The notes below the pieces were generated by a model. That model worked only from the letters and a program-made list of their open reading frames with translations. It ran no database searches and was not told the origin of the DNA. 64,000 bases of DNA from Profundibacter sp033851955 (GTDB lineage: Bacteria > Pseudomonadota > Alphaproteobacteria > Rhodobacterales > Rhodobacteraceae): assembly GCA_033851955.1 (NCBI GenBank), contig JAWSVK010000007.1:62001-126000 (forward strand), in the 5' to 3' direction. This document shows, in pieces, positions 51,802 through 60,265 of this stretch (position 1 is its first letter; each line of letters opens with the position of its first letter). The translations under genes were made by a program, and so were the position numbers.

Positions 51802-52826
51802 TATTCACGCGCTCCATATCGGATGCGCGGATCAAGCAGCATCAGTAAAACATCCGAGATCATGGTGCCGACCAAAGTCAACAACGCCACGAACAGCAAG
51901 ATAAATCCAGCCAAGAATTGGTCTTGGGATTTGAGCGCCAGCAGCAGGGCGGGCCCAATGGTTTGCAAACCCAGCACAACGGACACCAATACTGAGCCTG
52001 AAATCAAAGATGGTAGCAGGTTGCCAATATCCGCCACAAAGGGATTGAACGCCATGCGCAGCGGATATTTTGTTAGCATCTTGACGGGCGGCAGCCCTTT
52101 GGCGCGCGCAGTCTCGACATAGGGTTTGCCTAATTCGTCCAGCAGGTTGGCGCGCAGACGTTGCATCATGCCAGCCGCCCCCGCCGTGCCGATCACAAAA
52201 GTCGGCACGATCAAATGCACAAGGATCGATTTGACCTTGGCCAATGACATCGGTTCGCCTTCGAATTCGGGGCCCATCAACCCGCCGATGGGCAGGTTGA
52301 AATAGCGGTGACCGTAATAAAACAGGATCAGCGCCAGCAAGAAGTTGGGCGTCGCCAACCCCAGATACCCCAGAAACGAGCTGGTGTAATCGATCCATGT
52401 TTTCGCTTTGGCCGCGGCCAAAACCCCCAGCGGTAGCGCCACCAGATAGACGAACAATACGGCCGCGACGTTGACCAAAACCGTCAACCACAACGCGTCA
52501 CCAACGATTTCCGACACAGGTTGATCAAACTCAAAGGACCAGCCAAAATCACCCTGTAACATGCCGGACAGGCCTTGCGGGCCAGGCATGAAACCAACCC
52601 AGATCATGTATTGTTCCCACAACGGGCGGTCCATTGCATATTCGTGATAGAGGAATTCGGCCTTGGCAATGCCTGCCTCTTGCCCCGTGGCGCGCAGCTC
52701 TGTCAATTGGTTCGACAGGTAGTCGCCTGGCGGTAAGTTGATGATGATAAAGATCAACACCGATACCACCAAAAGCGTCAGCAACATGGTCAGGAACCGT
52801 GATATGGCGTAGCGCAGGATCAGCAT
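51801..52826 (-). CDS. yejB: Oligopeptide ABC permease, YejB type
   Basis: 341-residue inner-membrane permease of the DppB/OppB class. It starts MLILRYAISRFLTMLLTLLVVSVLIFIIINLPPGDYL, matching YejB (key part RFLTMLLTLLVVSVLIFIII). It includes GLATPNFLLALILFYYG and the EAA loop YVETARAKGLPPVKMLTKYPLR. It is coupled by single-base overlaps to yejA upstream and yejE downstream and would form the translocation pore with YejE. Confidence 0.92.
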   Translation of the reverse strand: MLILRYAISRFLTMLLTLLVVSVLIFIIINLPPGDYLSNQLTELRATGQEAGIAKAEFLYHEYAMDRPLWEQYMIWVGFMPGPQGLSGMLQGDFGWSFEFDQPVSEIVGDALWLTVLVNVAAVLFVYLVALPLGVLAAAKAKTWIDYTSSFLGYLGLATPNFLLALILFYYGHRYFNLPIGGLMGPEFEGEPMSLAKVKSILVHLIVPTFVIGTAGAAGMMQRLRANLLDELGKPYVETARAKGLPPVKMLTKYPLRMAFNPFVADIGNLLPSLISGSVLVSVVLGLQTIGPALLLALKSQDQFLAGFILLFVALLTLVGTMISDVLLMLLDPRIRYGARE

Positions 52827-54742
52827 TATTGCTCTCCTTCTTGGGCAAAGTAAAATTCGTCAGGCCGATGGATGCCAAATTGCGCACCCGGCTCCCAAGC
52901 CCAGAACGCCACTTCGGGCACATTGCGCAAGCGCCGAGATACGACAACGGGTTGTGGGGCCTCGGACAGCACACCGATGCCGAATTGTTGGTCGGCGTGG
53001 ATTTTCAACATTTCGTCCCAAATCGCACTGCGATCAGCGCGATTGTCAGCCAACTCCCATTTTTGTGAAAGCGCCAACAACTGATTGGCTTCTGGCGTGT
53101 CAGGCGCTTCACCAGCTTCGCCACCGGTCTGGAAATACTGACCCCACATAGGCCATGCGAAAAATTCTTGGGTGCGAGGGGCCAGATAGTCGGGCGAGGC
53201 ATCCAGCGTTGGAATGCCGTTGTCCCAGCCATACCAAACCGATGCCATCGTCACGCCCGAGTAAACGCGGTTGCGCAGCGTGTCACGGCTAAACGGGCGC
53301 AGGATCAATCGCACACCAATGTCGCGCCAAGTGTCTGTGATAATCTGCAGGGTGTTTTCAACTTCGATCCGCTCGCCCGCGGTTTCAACCACAATTGCCA
53401 ATGGCCGCCCATCAGGCAATTTTCGAATACCATCAGCACGCCGTTCGGTGAGACCCATATCGTCCAACAGAGCATTGGCCTGTTGCAGATCAAACTGCGA
53501 CCACGCGTTGCGGTACTCGGCGTTGTAAAATGGGCTTTGCGACAGAACGGCCATGCCGCCCTCGGCGCCCAGACCAAAATATAATGCACGGTTAATCATT
53601 CGGCGATCAATCCCCAATGACAGGGCGCGGCGGAACCGAACGTCGCGCAAGATATTGCGCCATGCAGGGTCCGCATAATTCTGGTTTGGGTAAATGGCGA
53701 TCTGCGAAGCCGCCCCGTTGGCCCAAAGTAAAACGCGATAATTACCGCCCTCAAGCTCGCCCTTTTTCAGGATCGAGATGTCCCGAAAGCCAAGACCGCG
53801 CGCCTGCAAATCAGATTCGCCCGCATTCGATTTGGCCGCGACCAACCCGCGACCAACCACTGACATTTCGACGGCATCAATGTAGGGCAGTTGCACGCCG
53901 CGGCTGTCAATCCGGTGGTAATAAGGGTTGCGTACAAACATGAACCGACTGGTCGCTTTGCCTGTAATACGCATCCACGGCTGCAAGGTCGGCAAGTCTG
54001 GATTGTCGAATTTATACATATTATCCAGCTTGTTATGCATCGCGGCCCATGACCGAACCCGCATCTCGCCGATCTTTTCCTCCATCGCTTCAGGTGCTGC
54101 GAAATCCGCATGGAACTGTTTTAGATAATGTGCAGGGCGCAGAATGAATGGCGGGCGGGCTTGTGCCAGTGTCGGGATGAAATGGGTGTTGGGCTTGGAC
54201 CATTCATAGATCACGGTCAGTGGATCGGGAAAGCTGACGCGCGGGTATTCCCCATCTACGCGTAGGAAATCTGGTGGGCCTGAGGGGGCCAGCTCTTCGT
54301 TGTTGGCAACCCGCAACCACCAATATTCAAAATCAGCTGAGGTCAGTGGGTGGCCGTCTGACCAGCGATGATTTTCACGCAGATTCAGGGTGAATTTGCG
54401 TCCCTCAACGACGTCAAGACTGACCAAAATATCGGGGTTTAGAATGTAATCTTGATCAAATCCAACCAGCCGCGCATAGCCAAATGGCACCATTTGGCGG
54501 ATATCTTTGGCGCGGGTCACCATGGTTTTCAGTGTGCCGCCCTGCGTGCCGAAAACACGGCCTTTTGCGGATAGATCAACGACCAAAGGATCGGACGGAA
54601 TGCGTTTTGCAGCGACAGGCAGGCTGCCAGCATCCACTTGCTCCTGCCAATAGGGGCTTTCTTGAACAGCAGTTTGCGCAGGCGCGGCCAAGGGAGTGGC
54701 TAAAAACAGGGCAGCGGCAAGGGGAGCGAACAGTTTAAGCAT
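52826..54742 (-). CDS. yejA: Peptide ABC periplasmic binding protein, YejA type
   Basis: 638-residue periplasmic binding protein of the SBP_bac_5 family. Signal peptide MLKLFAPLAAALFLATPLAA, then SVDVVEGRKF-type strands, the block FTLNLRENHRWSDGHPLTSADF near residue 130, and NRALYFGLGAEGGMAVLSQSPF. Length matches YejA (about 600). The ATG at 54742 overlaps the yejF stop region by eight bases, so translation is coupled. The longer frame to 54769 lacks a signal peptide start. It would capture peptides and hand them to YejB/E. Confidence 0.92.
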   Translation of the reverse strand: MLKLFAPLAAALFLATPLAAPAQTAVQESPYWQEQVDAGSLPVAAKRIPSDPLVVDLSAKGRVFGTQGGTLKTMVTRAKDIRQMVPFGYARLVGFDQDYILNPDILVSLDVVEGRKFTLNLRENHRWSDGHPLTSADFEYWWLRVANNEELAPSGPPDFLRVDGEYPRVSFPDPLTVIYEWSKPNTHFIPTLAQARPPFILRPAHYLKQFHADFAAPEAMEEKIGEMRVRSWAAMHNKLDNMYKFDNPDLPTLQPWMRITGKATSRFMFVRNPYYHRIDSRGVQLPYIDAVEMSVVGRGLVAAKSNAGESDLQARGLGFRDISILKKGELEGGNYRVLLWANGAASQIAIYPNQNYADPAWRNILRDVRFRRALSLGIDRRMINRALYFGLGAEGGMAVLSQSPFYNAEYRNAWSQFDLQQANALLDDMGLTERRADGIRKLPDGRPLAIVVETAGERIEVENTLQIITDTWRDIGVRLILRPFSRDTLRNRVYSGVTMASVWYGWDNGIPTLDASPDYLAPRTQEFFAWPMWGQYFQTGGEAGEAPDTPEANQLLALSQKWELADNRADRSAIWDEMLKIHADQQFGIGVLSEAPQPVVVSRRLRNVPEVAFWAWEPGAQFGIHRPDEFYFAQEGEQ

Positions 54743-56510
54743 GACAACGCACCTTATGGCCCGGCTCAACCGTGGTTAGTGGGGGCGTTTCCTCAAATGA
54801 ATACCGAAATTGTTCGGGCCAACTGTCAGGGTTCCCGGCACCTTTCGCCACCACATCGAGATCAATCGGGCGGTTGATGTCGGGTTTTGGTTGGGCCGCA
54901 AGCAGGGCTTGGGTGTAGGGATGGCGCGGGTTGTGAAACAGGGCACTTGGTTGGGCTTGTTCAACGACTTGGCCGCGATGCATCACCGCGACCTCATCGG
55001 CGATGCGCGACACCACGGCCAGATCATGGCTGATGAACAAATAGGACAGCCCCATCTTTTTCTGTAAATCCTCAAACAAGTTCAAGATTTGCTCTTGCAC
55101 CGAAACATCCAGCGCCGAAGTTGGCTCATCACAGACCAGAAACTGAGGGTTCATAGCCAAAGCGCGGGCAATTGACAGGCGTTGGCGTTGGCCACCCGAA
55201 AACGCATGCGGATATCGGTACAACATACTCGCGCTTAGCCCGACCCATTCCAAAACCTCGACGGCACGATCACGGCGTTGCGAACGGGTGCCGATTTTGT
55301 TGATATCCAGCGGCTCCGTCAATGCATCCACCACACGCATGCGCGGGTTGAACGACGAATACGGGTCTTGGAAAATTGGCTGCAGTTGCTGGCGGAAACC
55401 GGCACGTTGCTCGGGTGACATGTTGTTCACGTCGATTGGGCTCGCGTCCTTTTCACCGCAGAACCGGATCAAGCCGCCCTGATCGGGCTTTTCCGCCGCC
55501 AGCACCATCCGCGCGCAGGTGGTTTTTCCAGAGCCAGATTCACCGACGACCGCAAGCGTTTTGCCCCGTGCAACGGACAAATTGATGTCTCGACAGGCCT
55601 TGATCCGCATGCCTGGTGACAAAAAGGATTTGGCCCGCACATTGTATGTTTTGGAAACGGATTTCATCTCGAGGATGAGATCTTGTTTGTCTATCAAGGG
55701 CATCTGTTTAGACTCTTCAGAGATCAAAGGTGCCGCTGCAAATAGTTTTTGCGTGTATTTATGGGCCGGTTTGCCAATGACATGCTCAACCCGCCCAGCC
55801 TCCATCACATGGCCGCGATGCAGCACCACAACGCTGTCAGCCATATTGGCCACAACGCCCAGATCGTGGGTCACAAAAATCACGGCCATGCCGGTTTCTT
55901 TTTGCAACTCTTTGATCAGGCCTAACACTTGAGCCTGGGTTGTGACGTCCAATGCTGTGGTTGGTTCGTCCGCGATCAACAGGTCGGGCTTGGCCACCGT
56001 GGCCATTGCGATCATCGCGCGTTGACGCATTCCGCCTGACATTTCAAAAGGGTAGGACCGAAAAACGCGTTCGGGATGTTCAAACCCAACACGTTCAAAC
56101 TGTTTCAAAACCAATGCTTTGGCGTCAGCACCACTTAGGCCGCGATGTAAGGTTAGCACTTCAGAAACTTGATCTCCGATCCGGTGCAACGGCGACAACG
56201 ACTGCATCGGCTCTTGAAAAATCATCGAAATTTGATTGCCGCGCACGTCGCGCATTTGACGTTTGCTAAGCGCATTCAAATCCACAGGGTCGCTGTCTGC
56301 GGTGTTCAGCATGATGCCATCAGAATTGTGTTTCGCCGTCTTGGGGAATATCCGCAGGATTGCACGACAGCATAAGGTTTTCCCGGATCCAGATTCTCCT
56401 ACCAATGCCAGTGTTTCACCAGCATTCACCGTAAAGCTAACGTTATCAACGACGGGCGCGTCGGATTTGAAACGTATCGTCAGGTTTTTGACATCAAGCA
56501 GGGCGGTCAT
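54735..56510 (-). CDS. yejF: Peptide ABC transporter duplicated ATPase, YejF type
   Basis: 591-residue cytoplasmic ATPase with two fused ABC domains, first gene of the operon. Domain 1: Walker A GESGSGKTLCCRAIL near residue 38, signature MSGGMRQRAMIAMA, Walker B LLIADEPTTALDV. Domain 2: GESGSGKTTCARMVL near residue 330, FSGGQRQRLSIARALA, FLVCDEPTSALDV. Oligopeptide-type C-terminal extensions (CHA end) follow. Both catalytic sites appear intact. Gene order F-A-B-E differs from E. coli yejA-B-E-F. The 190-base gap to the next gene must hold its promoter. Confidence 0.93.
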   Translation of the reverse strand: MTALLDVKNLTIRFKSDAPVVDNVSFTVNAGETLALVGESGSGKTLCCRAILRIFPKTAKHNSDGIMLNTADSDPVDLNALSKRQMRDVRGNQISMIFQEPMQSLSPLHRIGDQVSEVLTLHRGLSGADAKALVLKQFERVGFEHPERVFRSYPFEMSGGMRQRAMIAMATVAKPDLLIADEPTTALDVTTQAQVLGLIKELQKETGMAVIFVTHDLGVVANMADSVVVLHRGHVMEAGRVEHVIGKPAHKYTQKLFAAAPLISEESKQMPLIDKQDLILEMKSVSKTYNVRAKSFLSPGMRIKACRDINLSVARGKTLAVVGESGSGKTTCARMVLAAEKPDQGGLIRFCGEKDASPIDVNNMSPEQRAGFRQQLQPIFQDPYSSFNPRMRVVDALTEPLDINKIGTRSQRRDRAVEVLEWVGLSASMLYRYPHAFSGGQRQRLSIARALAMNPQFLVCDEPTSALDVSVQEQILNLFEDLQKKMGLSYLFISHDLAVVSRIADEVAVMHRGQVVEQAQPSALFHNPRHPYTQALLAAQPKPDINRPIDLDVVAKGAGNPDSWPEQFRYSFEETPPLTTVEPGHKVRCHA

Positions 56511-56701
56511 TCACAAATCCCGTAATTTTGCAGAATAGAGCGCACTGCATTTGTCCTGAAATTAGTATCACTTGGCTTTGATCTCCAAGTCAAATCCCAT
56601 TTAACGTCACGGCATCGTTATTATAGCATGACAGTCAGCCTATGGTTTCTTCTGCCAAAGGTATCATATAGGAAATATCTAAATTGGTGGGACCATAGAA
56701 C

Positions 56702-57187
56702 ATGAGCAGACTTGATATATTCATCGACCGAATGACTTCGCAACGCGCCTGCATTGATTTCGCAGTGCAGAAAACGGCTCATATGACCGGCCCTGTGTTT
56801 GAGTTGGGGCTTGGCAACGGGCGGACCTATCATCATCTGTGCGAGGTGGTTAAAGAGCGCGATGTTTTTGTGTTTGAACGTGCGGTTGAATCCAATCCGG
56901 CCTCGACCCCACCTACAAATCGCACGCTTTTGGGCGATGTTTTTGAAACCCTACCGCAAGCGCTGGAACGATTCGGACCGACAGCCAGTTTTATTCACGC
57001 AGATTTGGGTGGGCATAACCTGCAAAAGAACGATGAATTCGCACGCAAAATCTCGCCGATTGTTGAGCCGTTATTGGCAAAAGGCGGGTTGATGGTTGCA
57101 AGTGACCGAATGTATTTCGATGATATGCATGAGGTCGAGATACCAGCAGGTGCGGTTTCGGGCCGTTGCTTTATCTATCAAAAATAG
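56702..57187 (+). CDS. Small SAM-dependent methyltransferase (PF12692-like)
   Basis: 161-residue class I methyltransferase. It starts MSRLDIFIDRMTSQRACIDFA. The SAM-binding motif I is VFELGLGNGRTYHHLCE near residue 30, followed by VFVFERAVESNP and IHADLGGHN. This closely matches the small alphaproteobacterial methyltransferase family I know as Methyltransf_17. First gene of a five-gene operon that ends with a second, divergent copy at 59674-60147. Substrate unknown. No strong ribosome site is visible. Confidence 0.75.
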   Translation: MSRLDIFIDRMTSQRACIDFAVQKTAHMTGPVFELGLGNGRTYHHLCEVVKERDVFVFERAVESNPASTPPTNRTLLGDVFETLPQALERFGPTASFIHADLGGHNLQKNDEFARKISPIVEPLLAKGGLMVASDRMYFDDMHEVEIPAGAVSGRCFIYQK

Positions 57188-57197
57188 GGCGAACGTT

Positions 57198-57779
57198 ATG
57201 GTTCAATTGGCGATTATCAGGCATGGGCATACCCCGTGGAACCGCGCGGGCCGCATTCAAGGTCGCACTGACGTTGCGCTTGAAGATATCGCCGCCGCTG
57301 AACTGGGACGATTCAGGCTGCCAGATGACTGGGCGAACGCCGATGTGACAGCGAGCCCGTTGATGCGCGCGGTCCAAACAGCGCGTATCATCAGTGATCG
57401 TGAACCAACCACCGATGATGCCCTGACCGAAATGGATTGGGGCAAATGGGAAGGCCTGCACGGGGTTGAGTTGAAGGCGGACCCAACTTCGGGATTTCGC
57501 GACATTGAAGACTGGGGCTGGGACTGGCGCCCGCCCCAAGGTGAGAGCCCAGCCGATATGTGGGTGCGGTTGGAGCCTTGGGTGATGGGATTGAAAAACG
57601 ACACCGTTGCGGTTTGCCATATAGGCATCATGCGGGCGCTATTGGCCAAGGCGCATGGTTGGGGGTTTGACGGTCCCGCGCCGTTTCGGATCAAGCGCAA
57701 CTGGTTGTTTTTGATAAACGTGGATACCAGCCTGACGGTCGGCAATCCTGAGCGTGTTAAATTGCAGGAGCGCGACTAG
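57198..57779 (+). CDS. Histidine phosphatase family protein
   Basis: 193-residue phosphatase with RHG near the start (LAIIRHGHTPWNRAGRIQGRTD), TASPLMRAVQTARI, EMDWGKWEGLHGVEL, and the second histidine in VAVCHIGIMRALLAKAHGW. All catalytic residues are present. The ATG at 57198 is chosen because the fold starts there. The stop is directly followed by the next start (TAGATG), so it is co-translated with the glycosyltransferase. Within this glycan-type operon it may dephosphorylate a sugar or a lipid-linked intermediate, which is inference. Confidence 0.8.
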   Translation: MVQLAIIRHGHTPWNRAGRIQGRTDVALEDIAAAELGRFRLPDDWANADVTASPLMRAVQTARIISDREPTTDDALTEMDWGKWEGLHGVELKADPTSGFRDIEDWGWDWRPPQGESPADMWVRLEPWVMGLKNDTVAVCHIGIMRALLAKAHGWGFDGPAPFRIKRNWLFLINVDTSLTVGNPERVKLQERD

Positions 57780-58919
57780 ATGCGCGTGTTGATCGCGGTC
57801 ACCCATCTATTGGGCGCAGGACATTTGAGCCGCGCGTTGACATTGGCGCGCAGCTTTTGCGCGACAGGGCATACGGTAACAGTGATGTCTGGCGGCATGC
57901 CGGTGGCGCAATTTGACAGTACCGGCATTGATTTGTGGCAACTGCCAGCGTTGCGATCAGACGGGGTGAATTTCACGCGGTTGTTGACGCCAGACGGCAC
58001 TGTTGCGAACGCTGATTATTTGGCGGCGCGGCGTCAGGAAATGATACGCGCTGTGACGGAGCAGCGGCCCGACATTGTTATATCGGAACTGTTCCCGTTT
58101 GGTCGCCGTGTGTTGCGCGACGAATTCATGGGATTGCTGAAAGCTGCGCACGCGCTCGCGCCACGGCCCATCATTTTGGCTTCGATCCGTGACATACTGG
58201 CCCCCCCATCAACGCCAGAAAAGGCTGAGATTGCCGCGCAAACCATCACCAAGTTTTACGACGGAGTTTTTGTGCATTCTGACCCTGCCAGCACACCACT
58301 TACGCAAAGCTGGCCCGTGACTGACATTTTGGCTGCCAAGTTGTTTTATACCGGTTACGTCGCACCAACCCCCGCCCAACCGCACCCCGACAAGGCGGGT
58401 TCGGGCGAGGTTTTGGTTAGTGCTGGTGGCGGCACTGTTGGCCAAGACCTGTTTCAAACAGCAGTCGCCGCTGCGAGTCTATCCAAAGGTTTGAAATGGC
58501 GGATATTGGTTGGCGGCGCTGACCCAACCGCACAAATTATGCAACTGCAAGCCCAAGCTGGCAACACTAATATAGTGATTGAACCCGCACGCCCAGACTT
58601 TCGGCAAATGCTGTATCATGCTGCCGCATCCGTCAGCATGTGTGGTTACAACACAGCGCTTGATTTGTTGCAGGCCGGTACCAAATCGTTGTTCATTCCG
58701 TTTGATGAAGGCGGTGAGGTTGAGCAAACATTGCGGGCGCAAAGTCTAAGTAAAATGCATGGCCTGCGGATGTGCGCTGCCTCTGATTTGACGCCGGAGC
58801 GCTTGTTGCGGGAAGTGACGCAGTTGGCCAAAGCGCCACCAAACGCTCCTCTCGAAATACACTTTGATGGGGCGGCTGAAACTGTGAGGATCGCGACCCA
58901 AATGGCTGAGGCACGGTGA
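57780..58919 (+). CDS. Predicted glycosyltransferase, COG4671-like paralogue
   Basis: 379-residue GT-B-like protein. Blocks RVLIAVTHLLGAGHLSRALTLA, LASIRDILAPPSTPEKA, FVHSDPAST, LFYTGYVAP, VLVSAGGGTVGQDLF and MCGYNTALDLLQAGTKSLFIP align in order with those of the protein at 46756-47955. Length and motif order suggest the same fold and a related reaction. It abuts the phosphatase gene and overlaps the deacetylase gene by one base (TGATG). Substrate unknown. Confidence 0.75.
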   Translation: MRVLIAVTHLLGAGHLSRALTLARSFCATGHTVTVMSGGMPVAQFDSTGIDLWQLPALRSDGVNFTRLLTPDGTVANADYLAARRQEMIRAVTEQRPDIVISELFPFGRRVLRDEFMGLLKAAHALAPRPIILASIRDILAPPSTPEKAEIAAQTITKFYDGVFVHSDPASTPLTQSWPVTDILAAKLFYTGYVAPTPAQPHPDKAGSGEVLVSAGGGTVGQDLFQTAVAAASLSKGLKWRILVGGADPTAQIMQLQAQAGNTNIVIEPARPDFRQMLYHAAASVSMCGYNTALDLLQAGTKSLFIPFDEGGEVEQTLRAQSLSKMHGLRMCAASDLTPERLLREVTQLAKAPPNAPLEIHFDGAAETVRIATQMAEAR

Positions 58920-59653
58920 TGCAGATTGATTGGTCCCCTGTGACGAATGAACTGAAATTGTGGCGCAACGCTGGCTTGGATTTACCGCTTTGGTGGCGTG
59001 ATGATGACGCCATCGCTGCTACGCCAGAATTGGAGCAGCTGATTGCTCTGTCCATGGATGTTGATGTGCCTGTGCATCTGGCGGTGATCCCGAAAATGGC
59101 CGATGCAGGGTTAGCGGCACGTGTTTTGGAAGCCGATTGCTTGACACCTGTGGTGCATGGCTGGGCGCATGAAAATCACGCGCCGATAAGTGACAAGAAG
59201 GCCGAGCTCGGCGCCGGAAGGGGCGATGTGTCGGATGAAGTTTTACGCGGATTCACACGGCTGCAAACCTTGTTTGGGAATCAGCTAAAGCCGATGTTCG
59301 TACCACCTTGGAACCGGATCGCGCCGCAGCATTACGCAGCCCTAACCAAGGCAGGGTATAGCTGCCTTTCTACTTTTATGCCCCGCGCAGCCACGCATGC
59401 TTCTGCGGGTTTGGAGCAGATAAATACGCACCTTGATCCGATTGCATGGCGCAAGGGCAAGACCCTTGTCGCGCCTGATCAATTGGTTATAAAATTGGTG
59501 AAATTGCTGGCGGACCGCCGCGCTGGTCTGACTGACAATGATGAGCCTCTGGGCCTGCTGACACACCATCTGGTTCATACCGCCGAAGTTTGGGAATTTA
59601 TCCGACAAATGTTACTAACCCTGCAATCAGGTCCCGTGACAATTTACAGATAG
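58919..59653 (+). CDS. Divergent polysaccharide deacetylase (NodB-like)
   Basis: 244-residue carbohydrate esterase 4-like protein. The metal triad region reads WWRDDDA near residue 23, then VVHGWAHENH near residue 80 (H-x3-H-like), then VPPWNRI near residue 127. The classic TFDDG is altered to RDDDA, but the aspartates remain. There is no signal peptide, so action would be cytoplasmic, unusual for this family. The ATG at 58919 shares a base with the previous stop. It could deacetylate an N-acetyl sugar in a lipid- or nucleotide-linked intermediate. Confidence 0.75.
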   Translation: MQIDWSPVTNELKLWRNAGLDLPLWWRDDDAIAATPELEQLIALSMDVDVPVHLAVIPKMADAGLAARVLEADCLTPVVHGWAHENHAPISDKKAELGAGRGDVSDEVLRGFTRLQTLFGNQLKPMFVPPWNRIAPQHYAALTKAGYSCLSTFMPRAATHASAGLEQINTHLDPIAWRKGKTLVAPDQLVIKLVKLLADRRAGLTDNDEPLGLLTHHLVHTAEVWEFIRQMLLTLQSGPVTIYR

Positions 59654-59673
59654 CACCGATTTGAAAGGCTTGA

Positions 59674-60147
59674 ATGAGTAGATTAGATAGCATTATGCGC
59701 CGCCTTGCAGCCCAACGAGACGGGCTGGATTGGGCAGATGCTCGCACCAAGGATATGACTGGTGATGCGCTTGACATGGGGCTCGGCAACGGGCGTACCT
59801 ATGACCACATGCGCGAGAATTTGGATCGCCGCATCTGGGTGATCGACCGCGTTTTGCAGTGCCACGAATCTTGCGTCCCGCCCAAGGCTGATTTTCTTAT
59901 GGGTGAGGCTGAAGCTATGTTGGATAAGATGGCTGCTGAAGGCATCCAGATCGTTTTGGCGCACTATGATTTTGGCTTTGGCGTCAAGCAAAAGGATTTG
60001 GCCGAGGCCATCCGCCTAAGCCCCGCTATCGCTCGTATCATGGCACCAGGTGGTATCATTGTTTCAGGGCAGCCGCTGGCTGGGTTTACCGAGCTTGACG
60101 GTCCCGCCACCATCGCCAAGGGGCGGTACCACTTTTATTCCGGCTAA
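59674..60147 (+). CDS. Small SAM-dependent methyltransferase (PF12692-like), second copy
   Basis: 157-residue paralogue of the protein at 56702-57187: MSRLDSIMRRLAAQRDGLDWA, then LDMGLGNGRTYDHMRE (motif I near residue 31), IWVIDRVLQCHESCVPP, and AHYDFGFG in place of IHADLGGH. Overall similarity is clear, but the second half has drifted, so substrates may differ. AAAGG lies upstream. Last gene of the operon, 20 bases after the deacetylase gene. Confidence 0.75.
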   Translation: MSRLDSIMRRLAAQRDGLDWADARTKDMTGDALDMGLGNGRTYDHMRENLDRRIWVIDRVLQCHESCVPPKADFLMGEAEAMLDKMAAEGIQIVLAHYDFGFGVKQKDLAEAIRLSPAIARIMAPGGIIVSGQPLAGFTELDGPATIAKGRYHFYSG

Positions 60148-60265
60148 TTCGTTGTGTTCGCAGCCGCCATGTCGTTTTTGTCTCGCATTAGTCGGGCTAT
60201 GTTTGGCTTTGGCGGCATAAATCCGGCACAACTGGCCCAACATATACCTTTTGGGAGTCGCCATC

